49,351 nt of DNA from DATIBL01 sp035457505 (GCA_035457505.1 DATIBL010000097.1:1-49351); one strand, 5' to 3'. Counted from the first letter of the stretch, positions 1-9,300 are shown. The notes: a model not told the origin generated them from the letters alone. A program made the numbers and translations.

Positions 1-1
1 T

Positions 2-127
2 CTCACTCGCGTAACTCCGGGAGATTTGCTCCCGCTTCTTCGTCGCGAAGGGGAGTGGGCCGAAGTGCGCCTTCCAGATGATCGCATCGGCTGGGTGATT
101 GAGACGTATATCGCAGAAGCACCATGA
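2..127 (+). CDS. C-terminal end of an SH3-domain (SH3b) protein, cut by the window start
   Basis: The frame is open from base 2 to a TGA at 125-127. The last 41 residues read as one bacterial SH3 module: alternating hydrophobic strands, a GEWAEVRL strand and the closing GWVIETYIAE strand that is typical of SH3b/YgiM-type repeats. SH3b domains usually bind peptidoglycan or peptide ligands outside the membrane, so an envelope or secreted protein is likely. The catalytic or membrane part lies upstream of the window. The stop overlaps the ATG of the next pilin gene by 4 bases (ATGA), so the two are probably translationally coupled. Family assignment is by eye. Confidence 0.7.
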   Translation, partial: LTRVTPGDLLPLLRREGEWAEVRLPDDRIGWVIETYIAEAP

Positions 128-579
128 TCTATTCCCGTCGAACAACAGAGGGACTGACGCTGATCGAAATGCTCATGGTCGTGAGCTTGATTGCGATATT
201 GATGTCTATCATTATTATTGCGATCAATCCGGTCCGGCATTTTGCCGAGGCGAAAAATGCGCAGCGCTGGTCGAATGTGAATGCGATCTTGAACGCCGTG
301 TACCAATATTCGGTTGATCATGATGGCGCATTCCCGGCTCCGTTCTCTGCGGTGGCGACAGAGATCTGCAAAACTGGCACGGCTCCAGCGATTTGCTCGG
401 CGAACGGCCTTCTCGATCTTTCACTGCTCACTCCGACCTATGTGGTCTCGCTCCCGGTCGACCCTGCCGAGCTCCCGGGATTCGGGACAGGATACCTCAT
501 CGCGACAACCACCGGAAATCGTGTCATAGTGAGCGCTCCGCATGCGGAAGAGGGCGATACGATCGTAGTCAGCCGCTGA
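124..579 (+). CDS. Type IV pilin-like protein (prepilin signal), copy 1
   Basis: A 151-residue prepilin. The leader peptide ends in EG, followed by LTLIEMLMVV; the Glu at +5 and a hydrophobic alpha1 helix (about residues 11-32) are the class III signal recognised by PilD. The globular part has four Cys in two pairs (near residues 82 and 90) and ends in a beta strand, as in pseudopilins. It is a clear paralogue of the gene at 672: both share NPxRxF, QRWSNVNA and TTTGNR segments. No strong Shine-Dalgarno is visible; the start overlaps the upstream stop, so coupling is likely. Which of the two copies is the major pilin cannot be told from sequence. Confidence 0.88.
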   Translation: MIYSRRTTEGLTLIEMLMVVSLIAILMSIIIIAINPVRHFAEAKNAQRWSNVNAILNAVYQYSVDHDGAFPAPFSAVATEICKTGTAPAICSANGLLDLSLLTPTYVVSLPVDPAELPGFGTGYLIATTTGNRVIVSAPHAEEGDTIVVSR

Positions 580-611
580 ACAGGATTCCACAAGGGGCTC
601 CTTTTTCGGTA

Positions 612-638
612 TTGCACCCCGGAAAAATGATGTACAAT
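612..638 (+). promoter_or_regulatory. Candidate promoter of the second pilin
   Basis: TTGCAC at 612-617 and TACAAT at 633-638 with a short 15-bp spacer, 33 bases before the pilin start. The good -10 box suggests the second pilin can be expressed apart from the first. Confidence 0.45.
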
Positions 639-671
639 AGGGTAAATTTGGCTTATCAGTAACTTTCAGAT

Positions 672-1124
672 ATGCGCAAATTGCAGCAAAAAGGTTTCAC
701 TCTTATTGAAGTGCTCGTCGTGATCGGTATCATTGCGATCTTGGCGGCGATCGTCGTCATCGCGATCAATCCGGCACGCCAGTTCTCACAGGCAAATAAT
801 TCACAGCGCTGGTCGAATGTGAACGCCGTATTGAACGCGGTCCATCAGTATTCTGTGGACAATCGCGGACAGATTCCGAGCGGACTCACCGGTTCGTCGA
901 CGGAGATCTGTAAGTCGGGCGTGCTTGTCGCGACCTGTACTGGAGCGGGCCTCCTCTCTCTTGATGCGGCGCTCGTACCGACCTACATCGTGTCGATCCC
1001 GACGGATCCGACTGGTGCGTCGACAAATGGCGCAGGATATGAGATCTCGACCACAACCGGTAATCGCATCGTGGTGACCGCACCGGATGCAGAGCTCGGA
1101 GTGACGATCTCCGTCACTCGCTAA
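672..1124 (+). CDS. Type IV pilin-like protein, copy 2
   Basis: A 150-residue prepilin with a short basic leader, cleavage after KG and the mature start FTLIEVLVVIGIIAIL, which is the textbook type IV pilin N-terminus. It is about the same length as copy 1 and aligns with it throughout, including the NPARQF and QRWSNVNAVLNAVHQYSVD stretches. The mature domain is less charged at the tip than copy 1. It has its own promoter-like boxes (612-638) and is closed by a strong hairpin at 1142-1169, so it forms a single-gene unit. Likely a major or minor pilin subunit that is assembled by the PilB/PilC genes of this window. Confidence 0.9.
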   Translation: MRKLQQKGFTLIEVLVVIGIIAILAAIVVIAINPARQFSQANNSQRWSNVNAVLNAVHQYSVDNRGQIPSGLTGSSTEICKSGVLVATCTGAGLLSLDAALVPTYIVSIPTDPTGASTNGAGYEISTTTGNRIVVTAPDAELGVTISVTR

Positions 1125-1141
1125 TCCGAGAGCACAAAAAT

Positions 1142-1169
1142 AAAAAGCGGACCGCAGGGTCCGCTTTTT
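1142..1169. terminator. Bidirectional rho-independent terminator
   Basis: Perfect 12-bp stem (1142-1153 with 1158-1169), 4-base loop, A-tract on the left and T-tract on the right. It serves the pilin (+) and the phosphomutase (-), whose stop codon lies inside the stem. Confidence 0.9.
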
Positions 1170-2508
1170 ATTTTGCACCCTTGATGAGCGCGACGAGCTC
1201 GCCTTTGCGCTGCTCCATTTCGCTTTGCGTTGTCGCCTCGAGGTTGAGGCGAACAAGCGGCTCGGTATTCGAGGCGCGAACCGAAAACCACCAGTTCGGG
1301 TATGAGACCTTGACTCCATCAAGCTCAGAGAGTTCTCCGTCCGGGTACGCCGCCTTGATGCGAGCGAGAACCTGCTCAGTATTTGCGACGGTGAAGTTCT
1401 GCTCCCCGGAATGGGAATAGCGCAAAAGCGATCGCCAGAGTTCCGAGAGCGGCTTTCCGGTCTTGGCCATCGTGTTCAAAAGATAGATCGCTGGCAGTGG
1501 ACCCATTTCCGCGTAGTAGCCCTCGCCGAAATAGTAGTGGCCGGAAAGCTCTCCCGCGAGACGCGCATGCTCATCTCGCATTTGTCGTTTGATGTGCGCA
1601 TGCCCGACGCGGCATTCGTGCGCGATGCCTCCTGCGTTCGCGATCTCTTCCTCCACAACGCGCGAGGACCGAAGGTCTGCGAGAACGACTGCGCCGGGAT
1701 ATCGCGTGAGGACCGATCGTGCGAGAAGCGCGGTGACAAGATCCATAGGAACGATGTCGCCCTTTTCATCCACGAAACCAACTCGGTCACCGTCACCATC
1801 AAAAGCGATCCCGATATCTGCGTGTTCTGTGCGTACAGCGTCTTGAAGTTCTGCGAGTGTTTCGTGCTTTAGAGGATTAGCTTCATGATTCGGAAATGTC
1901 GGATCGAACTCTCCATAGAGGATCTTCACAATCTCGAGCGACGGTTCGAGTGAGCGGAAAAGCGGAATGTCGAGGATCCCCATCGCGTTGGCGGTATCGA
2001 TCGCGATCCGAAATCGCCGTTCTCCGAAGTTTGCAAACGTGCTGAGGAATTTTTGAAATTCGCGCGAAATATCGTGACGCTCAATTTTCCCGGGCGTCGA
2101 CGCGAGGAGGCTGTCTTTTCCGAGCGCGATGTCGCGAATTCGCTCCAGTCCGCTCCCGAGTCCCATCGGCACCGGCCCTTTTGAGCAGATCTTCAGGCCG
2201 TTATACTCGGGGGGATTGTGCGATGCTGTCAGTGAAATGCATCCGTCGACATCGAGTGCGTAACCGGCGTAGTAGACCATCGGCGTTGTCGCCAGTCCGA
2301 GGTCGATCACGTCAGCGCCAGCGTCCGTGATCCCCTTGGCGAGTGCAGCAAAAAGCGACGGCGACGATGCACGCGTGTCTCGTCCGATTGCGATCGACTT
2401 GGCTTGCAAGAGCTTCACGGTCGCGCCGCCGATCCGTTCTGCAACCTCCTCGTTGATCTCGGTCGGGTAGATCCCTCGTATGTCGTAGGACTTGAAGATC
2501 TGTTTCAT
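1168..2508 (-). CDS. manB: Phosphomannomutase/phosphoglucomutase
   Basis: A 446-residue alpha-D-phosphohexomutase that interconverts hexose 1- and 6-phosphates and feeds nucleotide-sugar and surface polysaccharide synthesis. All four active-site elements are present: the phosphoserine loop TASHNP (Ser96), the Mg2+ loop DGDGDR (237-242), the sugar-binding GELSGHYYF loop (about 318) and the C-terminal phosphate loop with RASNTEP (about 412). Length is normal for the family (about 450). The dual-specificity PMM/PGM group is the best guess. The ATG lies six bases after a TATAAT box, so the mRNA is probably leaderless. Confidence 0.93.
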   Translation of the reverse strand: MKQIFKSYDIRGIYPTEINEEVAERIGGATVKLLQAKSIAIGRDTRASSPSLFAALAKGITDAGADVIDLGLATTPMVYYAGYALDVDGCISLTASHNPPEYNGLKICSKGPVPMGLGSGLERIRDIALGKDSLLASTPGKIERHDISREFQKFLSTFANFGERRFRIAIDTANAMGILDIPLFRSLEPSLEIVKILYGEFDPTFPNHEANPLKHETLAELQDAVRTEHADIGIAFDGDGDRVGFVDEKGDIVPMDLVTALLARSVLTRYPGAVVLADLRSSRVVEEEIANAGGIAHECRVGHAHIKRQMRDEHARLAGELSGHYYFGEGYYAEMGPLPAIYLLNTMAKTGKPLSELWRSLLRYSHSGEQNFTVANTEQVLARIKAAYPDGELSELDGVKVSYPNWWFSVRASNTEPLVRLNLEATTQSEMEQRKGELVALIKGAK

Positions 2509-2514
2509 GGCCCC

Positions 2515-2542
2515 ATTATACGCCCTGGCCGAGAAGACAAAA
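2515..2542 (-). promoter_or_regulatory. Promoter of the phosphomutase, leaderless
   Basis: On the minus strand, TTTTGT then 16 bases then TATAAT (plus-strand 2515-2520). The start codon begins about 7 bases after the -10 box, which is where transcription should begin. The -35 box coincides with the T-tract of the neighbouring terminator. Confidence 0.6.
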
Positions 2543-2560
2543 GCCGCTCAGAAGAGCGGC
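2536..2560 (-). terminator. Terminator of the ParS/MbcA-like gene
   Basis: Minus strand: stem GCCGCTC/GAGCGGC (2543-2560) with AGAA/TTCT loop, then TTTTGTCTT. Confidence 0.8.
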
Positions 2561-2564
2561 AGGA

Positions 2565-3380
2565 TCAAACCCGATGTCCGTAAAACAAGAATTCTTCCTT
2601 GGCTTTATCTGCGACCTCGCGCATCTGCAAGAGATTTCCGCTCTTCAAGAGCGAGAGCGGGGCAACATTTCCGAATAAGCGGTGAGGCGTTTTTGCGTAC
2701 ACGGCGGCAAGTGCGTCTGCGTCCACTCCAGAGAGAAGACCACGATAGCAGCCATGCATCGTGAGCGCACACCGGATGCGTTCTGCTGCTTCGGCGCAGA
2801 GATGTCTTCGTCCGGCTGCGGTATTCATGATCCGCTGTCGGCTTACGCCGAACACAGGGAACCACTCAGAATGACCGAATCCCCAAAGCCCGCTAATCCG
2901 AAGGATCATCTCCGCGAGCAGATCCTCGTCTTCGTCCTCAAGCGTAAGGATCTCGTCGGGATAGACAACCTGAGTCGCGCTGATCGCTCCGCCTCCGCGA
3001 TCAATCAGCATGCCGGAAAGGGCGTCGCAGGTGCGGAATATTCCTTCGGAATTTTGTAATGCTATCTCAAGCGGTGTTTTGCCGAAGAAGGGGGACCGCC
3101 AATTTCTGCGCTTCATCCACTTCCGCTGGATCGCCTCATCGTAAGGCCAGATGCATCCGATAAAGAAATATGCCCGAACGACGAACGACGCCATCCGCAT
3201 ACTGCTCTTGCCCGGGCCAAGCGCCTTGTTGCGATGCGCCTCGTTGTGCGCGTGGTGCGACATCTGCCAAAGTTTCCGCTCCTCTTCGTCCGAAAGGCTC
3301 CATTGTTCCGAGATCCGACGAAGGATCCGATAGGCTGCGCTCCGAGATGTTTCCCACTGCTCCGCTCGAAACTCGAACAT
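2565..3380 (-). CDS. Tandem XRE/MbcA/ParS-like protein (two antitoxin-type domains), no toxin partner seen
   Basis: A 271-residue soluble protein. The ATG at 3380 is chosen over one seven codons upstream because AAGGAG lies five bases before it. It appears to hold two copies of one fold. Each starts with a helix pair like ILRRISEQWSLSDEEERKLW and, about 90 residues later, ends with FFGKTPLEIALQNSEG (first) or LFGNVAPLSLLKSGN (second). The closing segment matches the G-x-(T)P-L-x-x-L pattern of the MbcA/ParS C-terminal toxin-binding domain (DUF2384 type). Known relatives neutralise RES or COG5654 toxins, or bind DNA. Neither neighbour resembles a RES toxin, so the role is open. The family call is inference from motif spacing. 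Confidence 0.55.
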   Translation of the reverse strand: MFEFRAEQWETSRSAAYRILRRISEQWSLSDEEERKLWQMSHHAHNEAHRNKALGPGKSSMRMASFVVRAYFFIGCIWPYDEAIQRKWMKRRNWRSPFFGKTPLEIALQNSEGIFRTCDALSGMLIDRGGGAISATQVVYPDEILTLEDEDEDLLAEMILRISGLWGFGHSEWFPVFGVSRQRIMNTAAGRRHLCAEAAERIRCALTMHGCYRGLLSGVDADALAAVYAKTPHRLFGNVAPLSLLKSGNLLQMREVADKAKEEFLFYGHRV

Positions 3381-3410
3381 GCATGCTCCTTGAAGGAACA
3401 TTCTTCATGC

Positions 3411-3439
3411 ATGGTATCGACGCTCGCGGGGATGGTCAA
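3411..3439 (-). promoter_or_regulatory. Promoter of the ParS/MbcA-like gene
   Basis: Minus strand: TTGACC (3434-3439), 17-bp spacer, TACCAT (3411-3416), about 30 bases before the chosen ATG. Confidence 0.6.
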
Positions 3440-3477
3440 ACGCGAGTGAGTCTGAATGAAGATTCTTGAGAGCAGCG

Positions 3478-5577
3478 TTAGGCAACCCCGGTACTCTCGG
3501 TATCGAGCTCCTGCTTGAGCAGTGCGTAGACCTTCGGAGAGAAAACTTCTTTTTCGTTCAGGTCTTCGAGGATGCGGTCCTCTGCCTTTGCGATTCCGGA
3601 TTCGGCGAATGTGGTGCCGAGCGGGGCGAGAATGTTGCGATGCTCGTGGTAGATGCGATCGGCCTCCTCCTTTGCGGTCTCCTCCAGTTTTCCGTAGTGC
3701 GCGATGACCTCGCTCACGATTGCGCCGCCATAGATCTTTGCGTCGCTCGTCACGATGCTCTGCAGTTCTTCCTGGACCTTGCGCGTAATAATGCGCCGCG
3801 CGCGATAGTAGGTATAGAGCATAACGATCTCCTCGCTTTTGTCGTCGATGCCGAGCAGTGTGCGGAACGTGTCTCGGGCGCGATCGAGCCAGTCCTTCCT
3901 GAAATGTTCAAGGCGAACCTCTCCGGCGTGGAGTTCGCGCTCCAGCTTGTTCTGCCGCTCCGAAAGGTCCGTGTAGATCTTGCGGTAGACGGGCTCGTTG
4001 ATCTCGTTATAGAGGAAGAGCGTATGCAGCGAGTGCTTTTCGACTCCAACCGCGTAGAGCAGGAGCGCTGATTCCGGGATCTTCTTCTCGCTCTCAAGAT
4101 ACGCTGCGCAGTTTGCGCACGCATGCTTGAAGCGCTCCTCGTACTTCATTCGCAGTTCGTCATGAACTTCCTCAGTGATGTAGCGCTTGTTTCGGAAGCG
4201 CTCGATCTCGAGGAGGACGCGCGCATAGACTAGCGCTCGTCCCTGCTCGTGCTCGATCCGTTCTACGGCGTTCAGTTCGTCGAGCTTGAGGAAGCGCAGC
4301 AGCGGGCCGATCGTCGTCGCCTTGATAAAGAGCGTGAAGTAGATACAGGCGATCGTAATGGCGGTAATAAATTCCTTCGGGGTAAATTCGGTGAAGTGCC
4401 AGTTCGCGATCGTAAAATCGTCCGGAATCATGAGGACCATGGTCACCGCAAGCGCGCCGCGAAGCGAGCCCCATGCCATGAGATGCTGCCAGGAGAGCGG
4501 GATGCGCTCCTCGCTCTTGGTCCAATTGAGGAACATGACGACCGGATAGACCGACAGCGCGCGCGCGACCATCACGACTGCGATCGTGATCAGCACCGGA
4601 CCGAGAATGACGAGCAGATCGATCGGCAGGCTTGCGAAGAGGAGGCCAATCAGAATAAAAACGATCGAGTTTGCGACGAAGGCGAAGTATCCCCAGAAGT
4701 CTTCCATGTATTCGGCGACGCGCGGCGAGATCTTGAACCGTCCGTAGTTTCCGACCACCATTGCGGCAACGACAGTCGCAATGATCGACGAAATATGAAT
4801 GTCATGACCGGCGACGCGGAGATGATGCGTCATGAGTTCTGAGAACATGAACGTAAAATGAGCAACGATCATCGTGAGGGTGATCTCGATGTACTGATTC
4901 TCCTTCACGTACTGAATGATCTTTGAGAAGAGCGTTCCCATGATCATACCGAAGAGTATGCCGCCGACGACCATGGTGAAGAACGAAAAGATCCCCTCAG
5001 TGATCGACTCCGCGCCGTTCCAGCCGGTGGTCAGGATGTCGAGGGTGATCAGAAAGAGTGCGAGCGAGGTTCCGTCATTGAAGAGCGATTCTCCCTCGAA
5101 GATGAGCGAGAGGCGCTTGGGTGCGCCGTATTCTTTGAAGAGCGCGAGCACGGCAACCGGATCTGTTGCGCTGATCAGCGTACCGAAAAGCAGCGTGATC
5201 TCGAACGGGATCGGGAAGCCGATCCATCGCGCACCGTAGAAAAGTCCGAAGGCGATGAAAAGGGTAGAGATCAAAAGGGAGACAACCGAGAGCAGCGAGA
5301 TCGAGCGGATGTTCTCAGTCATCCGGCGGACATTCATGTTGTATGCCGATTCGAAGATAAGCGTCGGAAGGAAAACGAAGAACAGAAGGTCTGGTGTAAG
5401 TTTGAAGCTGGCAATGAAGGAGAACTCGGGGATCTTTGAGATCGGGATCAGGGCGAGTCCGACAATAACCAGAAAGACGGTATATGGAATGCGAAATCGT
5501 TTCGCAAGAAAATATGCTCCGGTCGAAATGAACAGCAGAGAGACCAGAGACATCATGATCGCAAGCGTGGGTGCCAT
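3478..5577 (-). CDS. Na+/H+ antiporter, CPA1 (NhaP/NHE) family, with long cytosolic tail
   Basis: A 699-residue inner-membrane exchanger. Residues 1-420 carry about twelve hydrophobic segments. The ion-binding region is clear: SATDPVAV at 136-143 and EGESLFNDGTSLALF with Asn167-Asp168, the ND pair of electroneutral CPA1 exchangers (electrogenic relatives have DD). Residues about 425-699 are charged and helical, and probably regulate activity, as in eukaryotic NHE and plant SOS1-type proteins. It swaps cytosolic Na+ (or K+) for H+, for pH and salt control. No Shine-Dalgarno is evident before the ATG. A palindrome overlaps its candidate promoter (5680-5710), which suggests repressor control. 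Confidence 0.88.
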   Translation of the reverse strand: MAPTLAIMMSLVSLLFISTGAYFLAKRFRIPYTVFLVIVGLALIPISKIPEFSFIASFKLTPDLLFFVFLPTLIFESAYNMNVRRMTENIRSISLLSVVSLLISTLFIAFGLFYGARWIGFPIPFEITLLFGTLISATDPVAVLALFKEYGAPKRLSLIFEGESLFNDGTSLALFLITLDILTTGWNGAESITEGIFSFFTMVVGGILFGMIMGTLFSKIIQYVKENQYIEITLTMIVAHFTFMFSELMTHHLRVAGHDIHISSIIATVVAAMVVGNYGRFKISPRVAEYMEDFWGYFAFVANSIVFILIGLLFASLPIDLLVILGPVLITIAVVMVARALSVYPVVMFLNWTKSEERIPLSWQHLMAWGSLRGALAVTMVLMIPDDFTIANWHFTEFTPKEFITAITIACIYFTLFIKATTIGPLLRFLKLDELNAVERIEHEQGRALVYARVLLEIERFRNKRYITEEVHDELRMKYEERFKHACANCAAYLESEKKIPESALLLYAVGVEKHSLHTLFLYNEINEPVYRKIYTDLSERQNKLERELHAGEVRLEHFRKDWLDRARDTFRTLLGIDDKSEEIVMLYTYYRARRIITRKVQEELQSIVTSDAKIYGGAIVSEVIAHYGKLEETAKEEADRIYHEHRNILAPLGTTFAESGIAKAEDRILEDLNEKEVFSPKVYALLKQELDTESTGVA

Positions 5578-5679
5578 ACGTTGTGTCGAGACAGGGCTCG
5601 GAGGCCCGTTTGAAAATGAATAACTTCGAATTTGCGTCCCTGGTCGGGGGTCGAGAAGAGGCGCACAGAAGAATACCGC

Positions 5680-5709
5680 ACTATAGCATTGCTATTCCGG
5701 GAATAGCAA
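5680..5709 (-). promoter_or_regulatory. Candidate promoter of the antiporter gene
   Basis: Minus strand: TTGCTA (5704-5709), 18-bp spacer, TATAGT (5680-5685); the 5' leader would be about 95 nt. Confidence 0.5.
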
Positions 5710-5710
5710 T
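5688..5710. promoter_or_regulatory. Operator-like palindrome in the antiporter promoter
   Basis: Perfect 11-bp inverted repeat around one base (ATTGCTATTCC, G, GGAATAGCAAT). It covers the -35 box and most of the spacer of the promoter at 5680-5709, the usual place for a dimeric repressor. No T-tract follows, so a terminator is less likely. Confidence 0.55.
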
Positions 5711-5734
5711 ATGCCGCATTATAAAATGCGGCAT
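5711..5734. terminator. Hairpin after the cysteine-containing small gene, possible terminator
   Basis: 9-bp perfect stem ATGCCGCAT/ATGCGGCAT with a 6-base AT loop directly after the stop of the leftward gene at 5737. It lacks a T-run, so it may only protect the mRNA end. Confidence 0.4.
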
Positions 5735-5736
5735 GG

Positions 5737-6168
5737 TCAGGGTGTTCGTCGAAAGAGCTGAGAGAAGAGCGTGATTGATCTTCGCCACCCGTCGATGGTG
5801 AGCAGATCAGCGTCCCAGACAAAATTCTTTCCTCCGAGCTGGACGATCTTGAGTTTGCTTCGTTTGTCGCGATCGACCCCGAAAAGCATGGCCAAAAAAA
5901 GACAAATTCGTGACGGTCTCCCGCAATAGACGAATTCGAACCATCCGGTTCGGGTTTCGGGATAATAGGACTCCCGGTGCTCGATCATTCCAAAGAAGCG
6001 TTCGGTGACGAGGTACTCCGGTCGCGCGTGCTGGTTTCTTCCAGGGCAGCGGATCGGATGCATCCAAAGGATCTTCTTCGCTGCTTCGAACGATGCACCG
6101 TGGATGACGCCGATGACCGTTCCGCATTTTCGGCAGCGGATCGGGGCAAATCGTTCCATGGCACGCAC
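5737..6168 (-). CDS. Small hypothetical protein with a CxxC knuckle
   Basis: A 143-residue protein I do not recognise. It starts at a GTG with GGAA seven bases upstream; an ATG three codons later has poorer spacing. The N-terminus has RCRKCGTVIG, a rubredoxin-like knuckle, with further Cys near residues 41 and 81, so a structural metal site is possible. The rest mixes aromatic and basic residues (WFEFVYCGRPSR) and has no signal peptide or clear membrane helix. It is encoded upstream of the antiporter on the same strand but separated by two hairpins and a promoter, so co-transcription is not assured. Confidence 0.6.
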   Translation of the reverse strand: MRAMERFAPIRCRKCGTVIGVIHGASFEAAKKILWMHPIRCPGRNQHARPEYLVTERFFGMIEHRESYYPETRTGWFEFVYCGRPSRICLFLAMLFGVDRDKRSKLKIVQLGGKNFVWDADLLTIDGWRRSITLFSQLFRRTP

Positions 6169-6261
6169 AAGCTATTCCTTTCCTAGTTTGGCGGTTCGGG
6201 CCAAGTTGTCAAATCTGCTGGGTAGAGGTGCTGGAGTGGGTTATCCACACCTATCGTTTGT

Positions 6262-6290
6262 TTGAACTTCCCAAAACAAGTTGCTATACT
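6262..6290 (+). promoter_or_regulatory. Strong promoter of the giant surface protein gene
   Basis: TTGAAC (6262-6267), 17-bp spacer, TATACT (6285-6290). Predicted start of RNA is near 6297. Confidence 0.75.
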
Positions 6291-6301
6291 TGTGGTTATG
6301 G

Positions 6302-6338
6302 AGGAATTCCCGCAAATGTGGGCATTCCTTTTTCTTTT
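6302..6338 (+). terminator. Promoter-proximal terminator/attenuator-like hairpin
   Basis: AGGAAT-t-CCC pairs with GGG-c-ATTCCT (6302-6311 with 6320-6329) around a short loop, followed by TTTTCTTTTC. It begins only about 5 nt after the predicted transcript start and lies before the coding region. Confidence 0.55.
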
Positions 6339-6344
6339 CGCTAT

Positions 6345-9300
6345 ATGGTATTTTTTGGCTCCAAGACTTTGCTGATCGCTTCCCGTCGGTACCTTCTGTT
6401 GATTCCTCTGATCATCGCGGCCGGCCTCCTTGGCTTCATTCCAAGCGCTGCTGAGGCTGCCCCGTCGACTGTCGTGACCGGAGTTGTTGATGGATGGGCA
6501 CACAGCAAATCTCGACCAGTGCTGTATAACGGGCAGTATTTCTTTCTCGTCTATCATGCGAGTGGGGGAAATCTGTATTACAAGTCGAGTGCTGATGCCG
6601 TCACGTGGTCAGCCACCTCGACGCTCCTTTCGACTGGAAATACCCCATATGAGTTCGATATGTTCCAGGTCGATGATGGAAAATTTGATCTGGTCACCTC
6701 GTTCACCGCGGCAGCAAATCCGCAGGTTACTACCTGCGCGATCAGTGGTGCCGCCATCACCTGTGGAGCGACAACGACAGTGAGCTCGGCTGTTGCAAAT
6801 CTCCCAGTCAGTATTACCCGCACTCCGTATACTGGCCGCGTGTGGGTCGCGGTGCGCAATGCTGCCGAGCTTGAAGTGTGGTCGGCGAACACTGCTGGAG
6901 ATGTGACATCCAGTATGACGTTTACTGATGAGGTTGCGGGCGGGGATGCAAATCTGGTCGGCGAGGTAACGATGGTGCCCTATTCTTCTGGCGTTGCAGC
7001 TGATCGCGTACTCGTCATCTATGCGCGCGATCCGGGAGGGACGGGTTCAGATGGCATCTACTCGCGCGATATTACCGATGGCGGCGGAGCCGGAACGCGT
7101 CTTGATGTGCAGCTAGCGAGCACACAGCAGAATACCAACCTTTTCGGGAATGCGATCCGCATCTCTGATGCGCATTTCAAATTTATTTTCCGAAGCGTAG
7201 GGAGCGCGTTGCCCGCAGGGGGGACAGGAGTATTTGCGCATGCATGGAACGGCACATCATGGTTTGGGACGACGAATATCGACTCAGAAATTGATGAGGA
7301 CAATCTGGTCTTTGCATACAATTCTCATAATGATTCCATCTACGCGCTTGCGAATGACACCGCCGGAACAGCTTCGATCGAGCGATGGTATCGCCCCTCC
7401 GGAGCCGCGTGGGGCACCGAGGTTTCGGCCGACGGCGCCGAATCGACAGCCCGGAGTCTTCCGGTCACTCAGGCTCAGGAGCCGGCGATGGCGACAAGCA
7501 CGATCCTCCGCGAGCAGTTCATTCTTCCGTGGGCGTATCGCGTGGCGAACGGGAGTACGTTTGACCTCAAGGTCGATGGGCTTGCACTTGGCGGCACGAC
7601 GACACTCCGCGCGTTTAATTTTTTGAATGACAACGGAGCAACTGTCGATGCGTATACTGCGCGCGCAGGATTGGCGACCTCGACGATTGCAACCAATGTG
7701 AAGAAGGGGGAGCGCATGATTGTGCGATTTCAGGTCGACAACAAAAGCATTGCGACGTCGACAAAGATGTATCGTCTGCAGTGGGAGAACGCAACTGATG
7801 CGGCCGGAGTTTGGAACGACCTCGGGACGACAACGCAGATTCGCTGGGCATATTCAGAGAAAGGTGCTCCGCTTGCGCGACAGGGCTTTACTCCTCTCCC
7901 GACAAATCAGAGTGGAACATGTAATTCCGGATCGACATACGTCGCTGGGAGATTTGTTAGTGGTACTGGCACAAGTGCCCCGATCTCGCTTCCGCCGGGA
8001 AAATGTACGGAGCTTGCGTTTGCGATCGAGACTTCAGGGGCGACTCTCGGGAAGACATATCGGTATCGCCTTGTAAATGGTTTGACAGGACTTGCATTCG
8101 ACGCGACGATCCTCGGTGGAACTTACTCGACCTATGCGTCTTCAACGATCGAAACAGTGCAAAGCATTCGCTACTCCAAGGAGGCACGCGGCGGCACGAG
8201 CGATATGGCAATGGATGCTGCGAATGGGAACAATAACGGCTGGTATATCGACGCAGCGATGGGATCGGATGGTTTTCCTGTTTTCTCATACAACGATTCT
8301 GCTGCTTCTTCGCTCAAGTTCATTAAATGCGGGGATATTGCATGTTCGTCGTCAACGGTCCGCACGTTGATCAAGCCCGCGAGTCAGAATGCTTTGGCGA
8401 TCGGCACCGATGGAAATCCGATTCTCGCCTATTATTCTGAAATCGCAAATGATCTGCACTTTATGAAGTGTGGCGATCTTTCCTGCTCCGCGACGACAAG
8501 CGTGTCACTTCACGCGAGCGCGAATGTCGTCGGCCAGGCGCCATCAATGGCGATCGGCACTGATGGAAATCCTGTGATTTCCTATTACGATTCGACAGAT
8601 AAGGATCTTGAATTTGTGAAATGTCATGACACGTCGTGTACAACTTCGACTCAGCGGACGCTCGATGATGGCGGTGATACATCGGTGGCAATCGGTGCGG
8701 AAAGTTCAATAACTGTCGGTCCAGATGGCTATCCCGTCATCGTTTATGAAGGGAGGGATATCAACACTCTTCTTCTTATTAAGTGTACCGATGCTGCCTG
8801 TTCAACAACTTCCACTTCGACGACAGTAATTGAAACATCGGGAGGCAGCTCCCCCTCGGCTGCAATGAATGCGGATGGATTTCTTTCGGTTGCGTACTAT
8901 ACTTTGTCTGGAGGCGATCTCAAATTCATCAAATGTGCGAATACGCTCTGCACCTCCAGGACGACGCGGACGCTTGCTACCTCATATGAAGTTTCGTGGC
9001 CACCGGTGCTTCTGATTGGTGCAGATGGAAACCCGTTGATCGTGTTTCGTGATTCAACAACGGGGGCTAACAAGATCCTTGCGCTCAAGTGTCATGATTC
9101 AACCTGCGGGACGTATTCGATTAGCGTAGTGAAAAGCACTGGGGCGAGTGCCTCACTTGGAGTATATCGCTCTGCCGTGCTGGCTCCAGATGGTAATCCT
9201 GTCATTCTGACGCAGATCGATCCTTCTGGAGCGAACGATAAGACACCGCACTTCATTCGTTGTTCAACGATTGATTGCGCGCCTGTCGCGTCGTCTACGG

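Noticed and set aside
8260..9290. DNA tandem repeat or CRISPR-like array in the giant gene
   Set aside because: The periodicity is at the protein level (propeller blades); the DNA units are too diverged, and there are no constant repeats with unique spacers. No CRISPR array or cas gene is seen in the window.
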